The notes: generated by a model from the sequence alone, not told the origin. Positions 25,742-33,784 are shown, counted from the stretch's first letter. The stretch: DNA of 52,839 nt from Rubellimicrobium sp. (GCA_020852925.1 JADYZU010000014.1:1-52839); one strand, 5' to 3'. Numbers and translations: made by a program.

Positions 25742-27343
25742 ATGCGCCGCACCCTGCCCCTTGCGATCCTCGCCCTTGCGCTTGGCCATGGCGCCCTTGC
25801 GCAGGAGGGAGAGGGCGCGCCGCTGTCGGTGATCGACTGGCTGTCGCACAGCGTCGAGAGCCCGCCCCCCGGCGGCGCCACCCCCGATCCGGTTCCCGAC
25901 CCGAACGAGACCCCGGTGACCGGTTCGGCGACCAGCCCCGAGATCGTGGTGCGGCCGCTCGATTCGGTGCCGCGCGGCGGGATCGGCCTGTTGCCGGGCG
26001 CGATCACCGGCCTGCCGGACGGGCTGTGGTCGGGCAGCGATGCCGCGACGCTGGTCATGCTGGTGCGCGCCGAGCCGGGCGATACCCTGCCCGCGCTGCG
26101 CGATCTGCTGACCACGCTCATGCTGGCGCGGGCCGGGGCGCCTGCGGACGCGGGCGATCTGCCCGGCGGTCCCGGGGATTTCTTTCTGGCGCGGGTGGAC
26201 CGGCTGCTCGATCTGGGCGCGCTCGATCCGGCGCAGGCGCTGCTGGAACAGGCCGGCCGCGAGGATGCCGAGACCTTCCGCCGCTGGTTCGACACGACGC
26301 TGCTGACCGGCACCGAGGACGACGCCTGCACCTTCATGGAGACGCGGCCCGACCTGGCCCCGACCTGGCCTGCGCGCATCTTCTGCCTGGCGCGGCGCGG
26401 CGACTGGAGCGCGGCGGCCCTCACCTTCGGCACCGCGCGCGCGCTGGGTCAGATCGACCCGGGGGACGAGGCGCTGCTGGCGCGCTTTCTCGACCCCGCG
26501 CTGGCCGAGGACGCCGATCCCCTGCCCGCGCCCGACCGGCCCTCGCCGCTGGTCTACCGCATGCGCGAGGCGATCGGAGAGCCGATCGCCGCCACCGGCC
26601 TGCCGCGCGCCTTTGCCCATGCCGACCTGCGCCCGGTCGCGCCCTGGCGCAGTCAGCTCGAGGCGGCCGAACGGCTGGTGCGGGTGGGGGCGGTGTCGCC
26701 CAACGTGCTGTTCGCGCTCTATCTTCAGCAGGAACCGGCCGCATCGGGCGGCATCTGGGACCGGGCCCGGGCGATTCAGGCGCTGGACGCCGCGCTCGAT
26801 ACCGGCGACGGGGCCGCGCTTGACCGCGCGCTCCTGCCCGCCTGGCAGGCGATGGTCGAGCGGGGCGCGGCGGTGGCCTTTGCCGACTACTGGGGCGCGC
26901 GCATCCTGGCCGCCGCGACCGAAGGCGGGGCGCAGGGCGCGACCGGCGCCCTTGCCTGGCGCATCGCGCTCCTGTCGGCCGATTACGAGGCGGTGGCGCG
27001 CGGCGGCCTGCCCGACGGTTCCCCGGACCCGAGGGGCGATGCCCTCCTGGCCGCGGTGGCGCAGGGCAGCGCCCCCGCCGGGGCCGGGCGCAGCGACCGC
27101 GAATCGGCGGTGACCGGCGCCTTTGGCGGCACGATCGCGCCCGCGGGCGCGCTGATCGCCCTTGCGCAGGAGGGACGGCTGGGCGAGGCGCTGTTGCGCG
27201 CCATCGCGCAGATGGGGGCCGCGCAAGAGGGCGACCCCGTCGCCATGGGCGAAGGGCTGGCCTTCCTGCGCGCGGCCGGGCTCGAGGATGCGGCGCGGCG
27301 GGTCGCGCTCGAATATCTCGTGCTGGCGCCCGACACGCCATGA
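25742..27343 (+). CDS. Exported protein of unknown function (533 aa)
   Basis: Begins with a clear signal peptide (MRRTLPLAILALALGHGALAQ). An acidic, proline-rich linker (residues ~30-75) follows, then a long alpha-helical region rich in Ala, Leu and Arg. Its helix pairs are of similar size (for example FFLARVDRLLDLGALDPAQA and FCLARRGDWSAAALTFGTAR), suggesting a TPR-like solenoid in the periplasm. No enzyme motif recognised. The stop codon overlaps the xerD start as ATGA and the upstream gene is 10 bases away, so the three form an operon. Cysteines are few (CTF, FCL). I cannot assign a role. Confidence 0.75.
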   Translation: MRRTLPLAILALALGHGALAQEGEGAPLSVIDWLSHSVESPPPGGATPDPVPDPNETPVTGSATSPEIVVRPLDSVPRGGIGLLPGAITGLPDGLWSGSDAATLVMLVRAEPGDTLPALRDLLTTLMLARAGAPADAGDLPGGPGDFFLARVDRLLDLGALDPAQALLEQAGREDAETFRRWFDTTLLTGTEDDACTFMETRPDLAPTWPARIFCLARRGDWSAAALTFGTARALGQIDPGDEALLARFLDPALAEDADPLPAPDRPSPLVYRMREAIGEPIAATGLPRAFAHADLRPVAPWRSQLEAAERLVRVGAVSPNVLFALYLQQEPAASGGIWDRARAIQALDAALDTGDGAALDRALLPAWQAMVERGAAVAFADYWGARILAAATEGGAQGATGALAWRIALLSADYEAVARGGLPDGSPDPRGDALLAAVAQGSAPAGAGRSDRESAVTGAFGGTIAPAGALIALAQEGRLGEALLRAIAQMGAAQEGDPVAMGEGLAFLRAAGLEDAARRVALEYLVLAPDTP

Positions 27344-28281
27344 CCGACGCCGCCCGCGATCACGCCATGGGGCAATGGATTTCGGCCTTTCTCGACGGGC
27401 AGGCCGCAGGCGCGGGCGCGGCGCGCAACACGCTTCTGGCCTATGGGCGCGACCTGGGCGATTTCGCCGCGCATCTGGCGGCGCGCGGTGGGCATTTCGC
27501 CACCGCCGACGCCGGCGCGATCGAGGACTATCTGGCCGCCTGCGCCGGGGCGGGGCTGTCGCTTGCCACCCGGGCGCGGCGGCTGTCGGCGATCCGGCAG
27601 CTTTACCGTTTCGCCTTTGACGAGGGCTGGCGCAGCGACAATCCCGCGATCCGCCTCAGCGGGCCGGGCCGGCCGCGCCGCCTTCCGGGGACGCTGGACG
27701 TGGCCGAGGTCACGGCGCTGATCGCCGCCGCGCGCGCGCTGCCGCGCGATGCCCTGCGCGCCACCTGCCTGATCGAACTGCTTTACGCCACCGGAATGCG
27801 GGTGAGCGAGCTGGTTTCGTTGCCGGTGGCGGCGGCGCGCGGCGATCCGCGGATGATCCTGGTGCGCGGCAAGGGCGGGCGCGAACGCATGGTGCCGCTG
27901 TCGCCGCCGGCGCGGGCGGCGCTGGCTGCGTGGCTGGGCGCGCGCGACCGGGCCGAGGCGGCGGCGCACAGACCCGGCACCCCGCCCTCGCGCCACCTGT
28001 TCCCGGCGCGCGGGCGCGACGGGCACCTGACGCGGCAGGCGTTCTTCGTCCTGCTCAAGGACATGGCGCGCGCCGCCGGGATCGACCCGGACCGGGTGAC
28101 GCCGCATGTGCTGCGCCATGCCTTTGCCACGCATCTGCTGGCCAACGGCGCCGACCTGCGCGCGATCCAGACCATGCTGGGCCATGCCGATCTGGCCACG
28201 ACCGAGATCTATACCCATGTCCTCGAGGACCGGCTGACGGATCTGGTGCTCACCCGCCATCCGCTGGCGCGCGACGGCTGA
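27340..28281 (+). CDS. xerD: Tyrosine recombinase XerD
   Basis: Site-specific recombinase, with XerC resolving chromosome dimers at dif. The 313-residue product has an N-terminal SAM-like core-binding domain (residues ~10-100). The C-terminal catalytic domain holds the full set of active residues: Arg in YATGMRVSEL, His/Arg in HVLRHAFATHLL, His in LGHADLATTE and the nucleophile Tyr in IYTHV. Gene is translationally coupled to the exported protein upstream. Housekeeping XerD is far likelier than a mobile-element integrase, since no other mobile genes or attachment sites are near. Confidence 0.92.
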   Translation: MTDAARDHAMGQWISAFLDGQAAGAGAARNTLLAYGRDLGDFAAHLAARGGHFATADAGAIEDYLAACAGAGLSLATRARRLSAIRQLYRFAFDEGWRSDNPAIRLSGPGRPRRLPGTLDVAEVTALIAAARALPRDALRATCLIELLYATGMRVSELVSLPVAAARGDPRMILVRGKGGRERMVPLSPPARAALAAWLGARDRAEAAAHRPGTPPSRHLFPARGRDGHLTRQAFFVLLKDMARAAGIDPDRVTPHVLRHAFATHLLANGADLRAIQTMLGHADLATTEIYTHVLEDRLTDLVLTRHPLARDG

Positions 28282-28303
28282 GGCGGATCCCGGCGGCCTC
28301 AGC
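28277..28303. terminator. Bidirectional hairpin between convergent xerD and ATPase genes
   Basis: GCTGAGGC (28277-28284) pairs perfectly with GCCTCAGC (28296-28303) around an 11-base loop, and both flanking stop codons lie within or next to the stem. No T tract, so termination strength is uncertain. Confidence 0.35.
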
Positions 28304-29912
28304 GGCTGCGGAACAGGGTGCCGAACAGGCCGCGCACGATCCGCCGCCCGGTGGTGCCGCGCAACTCCTTGACCACGGCCGAGGCCAGCGCATCGCCAAG
28401 GCCGCCGTCCCGCTCCGGCCGCCGGCGCGCGGGTTTGCCGGCACGCGCGCCCTGCCCGTTCGATGCCTGCCCGTTCGACGCAGGCCCGTTCGACGCAGGC
28501 CCGTTCGACGCAGGCCCGTTCGACGCAGGCCCGCCAAAGCGGCGCGCGCGGGTGAACCCGTCGGCGGCGGCGGCGGTGCCGTCATCGCGGCCGGGATCGG
28601 CCGCCACGGCGGCGGCGGCGGCGCGGGCGGCCAGGATTTCCTGCGCGCTCTCGCGGTTCAGCGGGGTCTCGTATTTCCCGCGCATCGGCGAGGCGGCGAT
28701 GATCGCCGCGCGTTCCTCGGCGGTGATCGGGCCCAGTTGCCCCGACGGCGGGCGGATCAGCGTGCGCTCGACCACGCCGGGAACCCCCCTGGCGTCCAGA
28801 AACGAGGTCACCGCCTCGCCGGTGCCGAGTTCCATGATCACCTGCGCCGTGTCGAAGCGCGGGTTGTCGCGGTAGGTGCGCGCCGCCTTGTCCAGCGCGG
28901 CCCGGTCGTTCGCGGTATAGGCGCGCAGCGCATGCTGCACCCGGTTGCCCAGTTGCGCCAGCACGCTGTCGGGCACGTCGGCGGGGTTCTGGGTGACGAA
29001 ATAGACCCCCACCCCCTTGGACCGGATGAGGCGGGCGACCTGCTCGACCTTCTCGATCAGCGCGCGCGGCGCGTCGTCGAACAGCAGATGCGCCTCGTCG
29101 AAGAAGAACACCAGTTTCGGTTTTTCGGGATTGCCCACCTCGGGCAGCGATTCAAAGAGTTCCGACAGGAGCCACAGCAGGAACGTCGCATAGAGCCGCG
29201 GCGCATTCATCAGCCGGTCGGCGGCAAGGATGTTCACGATCCCGCGCCCCCCGGCATCGACGCGCATCAGATCCCCAAGCGCCAGCGCCGGTTCCCCGAA
29301 CAGCCGGGCCGCGCCCTGGTTTTCCAGCGTGAGCAGCGCGCGCTGGATCGCCCCGACCGAGGCGGCGGTGACATTGCCGTAGCGCAAGGTGAGATCGCGC
29401 GCATTCTGCCCGCACCACAGCAGCAGCGCCTGAAGATCGCCAAGGTCGAGCAGCGCCAGCCCCTCGTCGTCGGCCACGCGAAAGACGATGTTGAGGACGC
29501 CCTCCTGCACCTCGCTCAGTTGCAGCAGGCGCGACAGCAGCAGCGGCCCCATCTCGGCCACGGTGGTGCGCACCGGATGGCCCTGTTCGCCGAACAGATC
29601 CCAGAAGCACACGGGCGAGGCATGGTAGTCGAGTTCGAGGCCGATCGTGGCCGCGCGCGCGCTGAAGGCGTCATGCAGCCGGCCGCCCGGATCGCCCGCC
29701 TTGGCGATTCCCGACACATCCCCCTTGATGTCCGACAGGAACACCGGCACGCCCGCGGCCGAGAGGCCCTCGGCCAGGATCTGGAGCGTGACCGTCTTGC
29801 CGGTCCCGGTCGCCCCGGCGATGAGCCCGTGCCGGTTGGCAAGCGCCAGCAGCAGTTCCTGCGCCGTGGCGTGCCCCTCGCCGCCGCCGCCCACAAAGAT
29901 CGCCTCGCCCAT
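28299..29912 (-). CDS. HerA-like ATPase of the DUF853/YjgR family
   Basis: P-loop ATPase of the HerA/FtsK superfamily, 537 residues. N-terminal Walker [15 protein letters not shown] is followed by [11 protein letters not shown] and a Walker B-like [12 protein letters not shown], then [16 protein letters not shown] with a sensor position. The family (YjgR) has no firm biochemical role; a hexameric DNA or protein translocase is presumed. The C-terminal region contains five tandem PASNG pentapeptides (15-bp repeat, 28454-28528) in a disordered linker before a conserved basic tail. Monocistronic, with its 5' end facing the small RNA region. Confidence 0.88.
   Translation of the reverse strand: MGEAIFVGGGGEGHATAQELLLALANRHGLIAGATGTGKTVTLQILAEGLSAAGVPVFLSDIKGDVSGIAKAGDPGGRLHDAFSARAATIGLELDYHASPVCFWDLFGEQGHPVRTTVAEMGPLLLSRLLQLSEVQEGVLNIVFRVADDEGLALLDLGDLQALLLWCGQNARDLTLRYGNVTAASVGAIQRALLTLENQGAARLFGEPALALGDLMRVDAGGRGIVNILAADRLMNAPRLYATFLLWLLSELFESLPEVGNPEKPKLVFFFDEAHLLFDDAPRALIEKVEQVARLIRSKGVGVYFVTQNPADVPDSVLAQLGNRVQHALRAYTANDRAALDKAARTYRDNPRFDTAQVIMELGTGEAVTSFLDARGVPGVVERTLIRPPSGQLGPITAEERAAIIAASPMRGKYETPLNRESAQEILAARAAAAAVAADPGRDDGTAAAADGFTRARRFGGPASNGPASNGPASNGPASNGQASNGQGARAGKPARRRPERDGGLGDALASAVVKELRGTTGRRIVRGLFGTLFRSR
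28454..28528 (-). repeat. 15-bp in-frame tandem repeat x5 in ATPase gene
   Basis: Five adjacent 15-bp units (plus strand GCCCGTTCGACGCAG; the first has two substitutions) encode a PASNG pentapeptide array in the linker near the C-terminus. Four units are identical. Confidence 0.92.
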
Positions 29913-29928
29913 GAGATCGCGTCCCGGA

Positions 29929-29957
29929 TTGCCTCTGGCAGCGACAATACATTGTTA
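29929..29957 (+). promoter_or_regulatory. Candidate promoter of upstream small RNA unit
   Basis: TTGCCT (29929-29934) and TTGTTA (29952-29957) are 17 bases apart. The -10 lies in the only AT-rich stretch (ACAATACATTGTTAA) of the region and would start transcription near 29964, at the base of the first hairpin. TACATT at 29948-29953 is an alternative -10. Confidence 0.4.
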
Positions 29958-29959
29958 AC

Positions 29960-30050
29960 CCTTTGGTGCCAGACTGAATGCACCCGGGCATCGTCCGGGG
30001 AACCTCCCTGTCGGACTGGCCGCGCCCCGATATGGCGCGGCCGCCTTTTT
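29960..30050 (+). ncRNA. Putative small RNA 1, ending in a strong terminator
   Basis: Predicted transcript of about 87-90 nt. A 5' hairpin GGTGC/GCACC (29965-29984) is followed by CCCGG/CCGGG (29983-29999), then an unpaired C-rich segment AACCTCCCTGTCGGACT (30001-30017). The terminator hairpin and a T run come next. The CCTCCCT sequence could pair with Shine-Dalgarno regions, as in several alphaproteobacterial trans-acting RNAs. Its 30004-30017 segment is exactly complementary to 30139-30152 in the next unit. No reading frame is evident. Ends estimated. Confidence 0.5.
30018..30050 (+). terminator. Rho-independent terminator of small RNA 1
   Basis: Perfect 9-bp stem GGCCGCGCC (30018-30026) / GGCGCGGCC (30034-30042), loop CCGATAT, then GCC and five T. 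One of the two clearest terminators in the window. It does not follow any coding sequence on this strand, which is the main evidence for a non-coding transcript. Confidence 0.85.
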
Positions 30051-30091
30051 GCCGTGGCCCGGCAAAACCCGAAGTTGCGCCGGTTTAGCTG

Positions 30092-30120
30092 TTGACGGTT
30101 GCGTGATCCCGGCCTAGTGT
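30092..30120 (+). promoter_or_regulatory. Promoter of small RNA 2
   Basis: TTGACG (30092-30097), 17-base spacer, TAGTGT (30115-30120); start predicted near 30127. It lies between the two terminators, so the second unit can be transcribed on its own. Confidence 0.5.
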
Positions 30121-30126
30121 CCCGGC

Positions 30127-30185
30127 AATGGTCGGCAAAGTCCGACAGGGAGAATGGAAAAGGGGCCGGGTTCCGGCCTCTTTTT
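30127..30185 (+). ncRNA. Putative small RNA 2 or ialB leader, complementary to small RNA 1
   Basis: Predicted 59-nt transcript: hairpin GTCGG/CCGAC (30131-30146, loop CAAAGT), the segment AGTCCGACAGGGAG (30139-30152), an A-rich linker and a terminator hairpin. The 14-nt segment is the exact reverse complement of 30004-30017. An ATG at 30154 opens a frame continuing into ialB, but it is one base after the GGGAGA and runs through the terminator. I therefore treat this unit as non-coding. It could alternatively be an attenuator leader. Confidence 0.5.
30161..30185 (+). terminator. Rho-independent terminator of small RNA 2
   Basis: AGGGGCCGG (30161-30169) pairs with CCGGCCTCT (30173-30181) over a GTT loop, one G-U pair, followed by a run of T. 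It stands about 100 bases upstream of the ialB start. Confidence 0.85.
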
Positions 30186-30229
30186 CATTCGCGGAACCCC
30201 GCCTGCCGGTCCCCGCTGCGCGCGCGGTT

Positions 30230-30258
30230 TTGACCTGACAGGCGCGGGAGCCCATGCT
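30230..30258 (+). promoter_or_regulatory. Promoter of ialB-family gene
   Basis: TTGACC (30230-30235), 17 bases, CATGCT (30253-30258), giving a start near 30265 and a leader of about 25 nt with the ribosome site CGAGGAGG. A separate promoter downstream of both terminators means ialB need not depend on read-through. Confidence 0.45.
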
Positions 30259-30288
30259 AATCCCCCCGAAACCCCGAGGAGGCAGCCC

Positions 30289-31083
30289 ATGCGCCCGATG
30301 ACCGCGCCCAGATTCATCCCTTCGTTCGCCCTGTCGCTGTCGCTGCTGATGGCGGCGGCACATCCCGCGCTTGCGCAGGACACCCCCCCCGCCGATCCCG
30401 CCCCCGAGGCGGCGGCCGATGCCGCGCCCGCCCCCGATGCCGCGCCCGCCCCCGATGCAGCGCCCGCCCCCGATGCAGCGCCAGCCGGTCCCGGCTTCGA
30501 CATGGGCACCGAGGTCGGCGCCGCCGGCGAACCGGCGCCGGGCTCGTTCTACATCCGCGAGGAATTCGGCGACTGGGGCCTGCGCTGCATCGCCCTGCCC
30601 GACCGCGCCGACCCGTGCGAGCTTTACCAGCTTCTGCTGGGGCCGGACGGCAATGCGGTGGCCGAACTGACGGTCTACCTGCTGCCCCCGGGCGGGCAGG
30701 CGGTGGCCGGGGCCACGGTGGTGGCGCCGCTGGAAACGCTGCTGACCGAGGGTGTGGTGCTGGCCGTCGATGGCGGCGCGGCGCGGCGTTACGAGTTTTC
30801 CTACTGCAACCGTGGCGGCTGTGTCGCCCGGATCGGCCTGACCGAGGACGACCTTGCCACCTTCCGGCGCGGCAATGTCGCCAATGTGCGGCTGGTGCCG
30901 GCGGCCGATCCGTCGCAGCCCTTCGACCTGACCGCCTCGCTGCGCGGGTTCACGGCCGGGATCGGCGCGAATACCGTCTACGACCCCGAAGCCCCGGACG
31001 AGGCGCCCGCCGCTGATCCGGCCGCCGATCCGGCGACGGATCCCGCCGCAGATCCCGCCGCCGCGCCCGCTTCGGGCGGCTGA
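30289..31083 (+). CDS. Invasion-associated locus B (IalB) family protein
   Basis: Exported protein of 264 residues with a signal peptide (FALSLSLLMAAAHPALAQ). A low-complexity Pro/Ala/Asp linker made of 18-bp repeats (30418-30486) follows, then the IalB domain (EEFGDWGLRC through DLTASLRGFTAGI). Paired cysteines sit in GLRC, DPCELY, SYCNRGGC. A second acidic repeat (ADPAADPATDPAADPAA) forms the C-terminus. Family founder is a Bartonella invasion factor; in free-living alphaproteobacteria the role is unknown. The ATG at 30289 is six bases after AGGAGG; an upstream in-frame ATG at 30154 is rejected. Confidence 0.88.
   Translation: MRPMTAPRFIPSFALSLSLLMAAAHPALAQDTPPADPAPEAAADAAPAPDAAPAPDAAPAPDAAPAGPGFDMGTEVGAAGEPAPGSFYIREEFGDWGLRCIALPDRADPCELYQLLLGPDGNAVAELTVYLLPPGGQAVAGATVVAPLETLLTEGVVLAVDGGAARRYEFSYCNRGGCVARIGLTEDDLATFRRGNVANVRLVPAADPSQPFDLTASLRGFTAGIGANTVYDPEAPDEAPAADPAADPATDPAADPAAAPASGG
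30418..30486 (+). repeat. 18-bp tandem repeat in ialB-family linker
   Basis: Nearly four units of GATGCCGCGCCCGCCCCC encode repeated DAAPAP, with third-position changes (GCC to GCA) in the later units. The linker separates the signal peptide from the folded domain. Confidence 0.88.
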
Positions 31084-31118
31084 GCGCGAATCGCGCCCCA
31101 CGGATCGCAGGGAATGGC

Positions 31119-31140
31119 AGGGCGGCCTTCGGGCCGCCCT
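31119..31140. terminator. Bidirectional terminator with UUCG tetraloop
   Basis: AGGGCGGCC (31119-31127), TTCG loop, GGCCGCCCT (31132-31140): a perfect 9-bp stem between the convergent ialB-family and ketosynthase genes. No long T tract, but stem and tetraloop are very stable. Confidence 0.7.
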
Positions 31141-31156
31141 GTTCCGTCGTGCCGGG

Positions 31157-32365
31157 TCAGGCCGCGCGCAGGGCGATGACCGCGTTCAGCCCGCCAAAGG
31201 CAAAGGCGTTCGAGAGCACCGCACCCACCCGCGCCTCGCGGGCGGTGTTCGGCACCACGTCGAGGGCGCATTCCGGGTCCGGCTCCTCGTAGCCGATGGT
31301 GGGCGCGATCACGCCTTCGCGCAGCGCCATGATGCAGGCCAGCAGCTCGACCGCGCCGGTGCCGCCGATCAGATGCCCGTGCATGGATTTCGTGGACGAG
31401 ATCATGAGCCGGTCGGCATGCGCGCCGAAGACATGGCTGATCGCGGCGCATTCGGTCTTGTCGTTGGCGGCGGTGCCGGTGCCGTGGGCGTTGATGTAGC
31501 CCACCTCGCCGGGCGCCATGCCGGCATCGGCCAGCGCGCCGGCGATGGCGCGTTCGGCGCCGGCGGCCTGCGGCATCACGATGTCGGCGGCATCCGCGCC
31601 CATGGCGAACCCCGCGACCTCGGCCAGGATCGGGGCGCCGCGGGCGCGGGCGCGTTCCCATTCCTCGAAGACAAAGACCGCCGCCCCCTCGCCCTGGACC
31701 ATGCCGTTGCGGTTCGCGGAAAACGGCCGGCAGGCGTCGCGCGACATGACGCGCAGCCCCTCCCAGGCCTTGATGCCGCCAAAGCACAGCATCGCCTCGG
31801 AGCCGCCGGTCAGCATGACATCGGCCCCGCCGGCGCGGATCATCTGAAAGGCCAGGCCCATGGCGTGATTGGAACTGGCGCAGGCGGTGGCGACGGTGAA
31901 GGCCGGCCCGCGCAGGCCCCATTCCATGCTCACATGGCTGGTGGCGGCATTGTTCATGAGCCGCGGCACGATGAAGGGATGGACGCGGTTGCGGCCCTCC
32001 TCGTAGACGGCGCGGTAATTCTCGTCCTGGGTATTGAGGCCGCCGCCCGAGGTGCCCAGGACCACGCCCGCGCGCAAGGACAGCGCCTCGTCGAAGGTCA
32101 GGCCGGACTGGGCCACCGCCTGTTGCGCCGACAGCAGCGCGAATTGCGTGAAACGGTCGTAGAGCGCGATCTGCTGGCGGTTGAAATGCGCCGATTCGTC
32201 ATAGCCGCGCACCTGCGCCCCGATCTGCACCGCAAGCCGTTCGACATCGCGGATCTCGAGCGGGCCGATCCCGCAGCGCCCCTCGGCAAGCGCGGCCATG
32301 GTCGTGGCCACGTCATGACCCAGCGCGTTGATCGTGCCCGCGCCGGTGATGGCCACGCGCCTCAT
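31157..32365 (-). CDS. Beta-ketoacyl-ACP synthase (KAS II/FabF-like)
   Basis: Condensing enzyme of 402 residues with the complete KAS Cys-His-His triad: TACASSNHA, INAHGTGTAANDK and MHGHLIGGTGAVE. It is clearly in the FabF family. Its gene overlaps the dedicated ACP gene by ATGA and is preceded by lpxD and ldt on the same strand, away from the main fab genes. This layout, like the acpXL-fabF sets of Rhizobiales, suggests it makes a special acyl chain, probably for lipid A, rather than bulk fatty acids. That role is inferred. Confidence 0.93.
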   Translation of the reverse strand: MRRVAITGAGTINALGHDVATTMAALAEGRCGIGPLEIRDVERLAVQIGAQVRGYDESAHFNRQQIALYDRFTQFALLSAQQAVAQSGLTFDEALSLRAGVVLGTSGGGLNTQDENYRAVYEEGRNRVHPFIVPRLMNNAATSHVSMEWGLRGPAFTVATACASSNHAMGLAFQMIRAGGADVMLTGGSEAMLCFGGIKAWEGLRVMSRDACRPFSANRNGMVQGEGAAVFVFEEWERARARGAPILAEVAGFAMGADAADIVMPQAAGAERAIAGALADAGMAPGEVGYINAHGTGTAANDKTECAAISHVFGAHADRLMISSTKSMHGHLIGGTGAVELLACIMALREGVIAPTIGYEEPDPECALDVVPNTAREARVGAVLSNAFAFGGLNAVIALRAA

Positions 32366-32625
32366 GCGGCGGACGGACCGGCGATCAGCCCCTCGACCGC
32401 GCGCACGATGGCCGCGACCGAGGAGATGTCGAAATCGCCCGCGTCGGGTTCGTTGGCGTTGAAGGGCACGGTGATGTCAAAGGCCTCCTCGATGGCAAAG
32501 ATGCTCTCGACCAGACCCAGCGAATCGATCCCGAGATCGGCCAGCGTGCTGTCGTCGGCCACATCGCCCGGATCGAGCATCGCCTGCGCGGCGATGATCG
32601 CGATCACCCTGTCCCTGATCGTCAT
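32362..32625 (-). CDS. Acyl carrier protein
   Basis: Acidic ACP of 87 residues with the phosphopantetheine attachment motif LGIDSLGLVE (Ser near residue 37) in an otherwise typical four-helix sequence. The ATG at 32625 follows GGAGGGTGCC. A frame extending to 32691 would overlap lpxD and lacks a ribosome site. It is not the housekeeping AcpP by context (no fabD/fabG/fabF neighbours). It is coupled to a dedicated ketosynthase by a 4-base overlap and lies 37 bases downstream of lpxD. Confidence 0.92.
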   Translation of the reverse strand: MTIRDRVIAIIAAQAMLDPGDVADDSTLADLGIDSLGLVESIFAIEEAFDITVPFNANEPDAGDFDISSVAAIVRAVEGLIAGPSAA

Positions 32626-32662
32626 GGCACCCTCCAGGTTCGGTTGCGGCCCGCCGGACCCT

Positions 32663-33784
32663 CTAATCCGTCCCGCCGGATTTTGAAACACTCCTGTCCG
32701 CCGCCCCGGCGATGCGCCGCAGGATCCGGGGCAGCCGGCGCAGGGCCTTGTAGGATTCGATCTGGGCGGCCATCGGCATGGCCGGATAGCCCATCATCAC
32801 CCGTCCCGCCGGCACGTTGGCAAGGACGATGGTCGCACCCCCCAGCACCACGTCGTCGCCCAGTGTCAGGTTGTCCGCGATCCCGCATTTGCCGCCGGCG
32901 ACCACGCGGTTGCCGATCACCGTCGATCCGGCGATCGCCGCCTGCGCCGCGAAGAGGCAGTCCTCGCCGATCACGACGTTGTGGCCGACCTGCGACAGGT
33001 TGTCGATCCTGGTGCCCCGGCCGATGCGGGTCGGGCGGATCGTGCCGGCATCGACGCAGGAATTGGCGCCGATCTCGACATCCTCGCCGATCTCGACCCC
33101 GCCCAGCGAATGGATGCGGTGCCAGCGCGCATCTTCGGGCGCGGGCATGTCCGGGCCGGCACCCAGACGGGCGCGCGCGATCTCGGCGCGCGAGGGTTCG
33201 GCGGTGACGAAGGAAAACCCGTCCGCCCCGATCACCGCGCCCGGATGCAGGATCGTGCGCGCGCCGATCGCCACGCGCGGCCCGATGCGGCAGCCCGCAT
33301 GGATCAGGCAGCCCGCCCCGATCACCGCGCCGGGCGCGACCGTGACCTGCGGCCCGATCCGCACGCCCGCGCCGATCCGCGCCCCCGCGCCGATCACGCT
33401 GAAGGCGCCGATGGCGGCATCGGGGGGCACCTCGCCCCCGCCCTCGACCACGGCCGAGGGGTGGATGCCGGGGGCGAATCCGGGGCCGGGGTCCATGAAC
33501 CGCGTCAGATGCGCCATGGCGAGGCGCCCGCGCGGCACGAGGATCGCCCCTTGCAGCCGCAGCGCGCGCCAGTCCGCCCCGGCCCAGAGCAGCGCCGCCC
33601 GCGCGCGCCCCCGGCCAAGGGCCTCCGCCCAGGCCGGCGACAGCGCGATGGCCAGATCGTCAGGCCCGGCCGTGGCCGGTTCGGCGGCGCCGGTCACGAT
33701 CAGATCGCCCGCGCCCTCGCACCCGGCGCCCAGGGCCGCCGCCACCTCGGCAAGGCGCCAGCCTGCGCCCGCGGTGCCGCTCAA
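32663..33784 (-). CDS. lpxD: UDP-3-O-(3-hydroxyacyl)glucosamine N-acyltransferase
   Basis: Third enzyme of lipid A synthesis; adds the amide-linked acyl chain from ACP. The 373-residue product has the N-terminal uridine-binding domain to about residue 110. A long left-handed beta-helix follows, with the catalytic His region DNLSQVGHNVVIGEDCL and the C-terminal PAGRVMMGYPAMP. The start is TTG 33784, which overlaps the ldt stop (TTGA) and is seven bases after a perfect GGAGG. The ATG at 33832 lies inside ldt and is less likely. Here lpxD is separate from lpxA/lpxB, unlike in gammaproteobacteria. Confidence 0.95.
   Translation of the reverse strand: MSGTAGAGWRLAEVAAALGAGCEGAGDLIVTGAAEPATAGPDDLAIALSPAWAEALGRGRARAALLWAGADWRALRLQGAILVPRGRLAMAHLTRFMDPGPGFAPGIHPSAVVEGGGEVPPDAAIGAFSVIGAGARIGAGVRIGPQVTVAPGAVIGAGCLIHAGCRIGPRVAIGARTILHPGAVIGADGFSFVTAEPSRAEIARARLGAGPDMPAPEDARWHRIHSLGGVEIGEDVEIGANSCVDAGTIRPTRIGRGTRIDNLSQVGHNVVIGEDCLFAAQAAIAGSTVIGNRVVAGGKCGIADNLTLGDDVVLGGATIVLANVPAGRVMMGYPAMPMAAQIESYKALRRLPRILRRIAGAADRSVSKSGGTD

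Noticed and set aside
27340..28281. Tyrosine recombinase as sign of an integrated element
   Set aside because: Housekeeping XerD motifs, operon with non-mobile genes, no direct repeats, tRNA or phage genes nearby.
30154..30288. N-terminal extension of the IalB-family protein from ATG 30154
   Set aside because: The ATG is one base from the only purine-rich stretch, and the frame runs through a strong terminator hairpin. A signal peptide and AGGAGG support the start at 30289.
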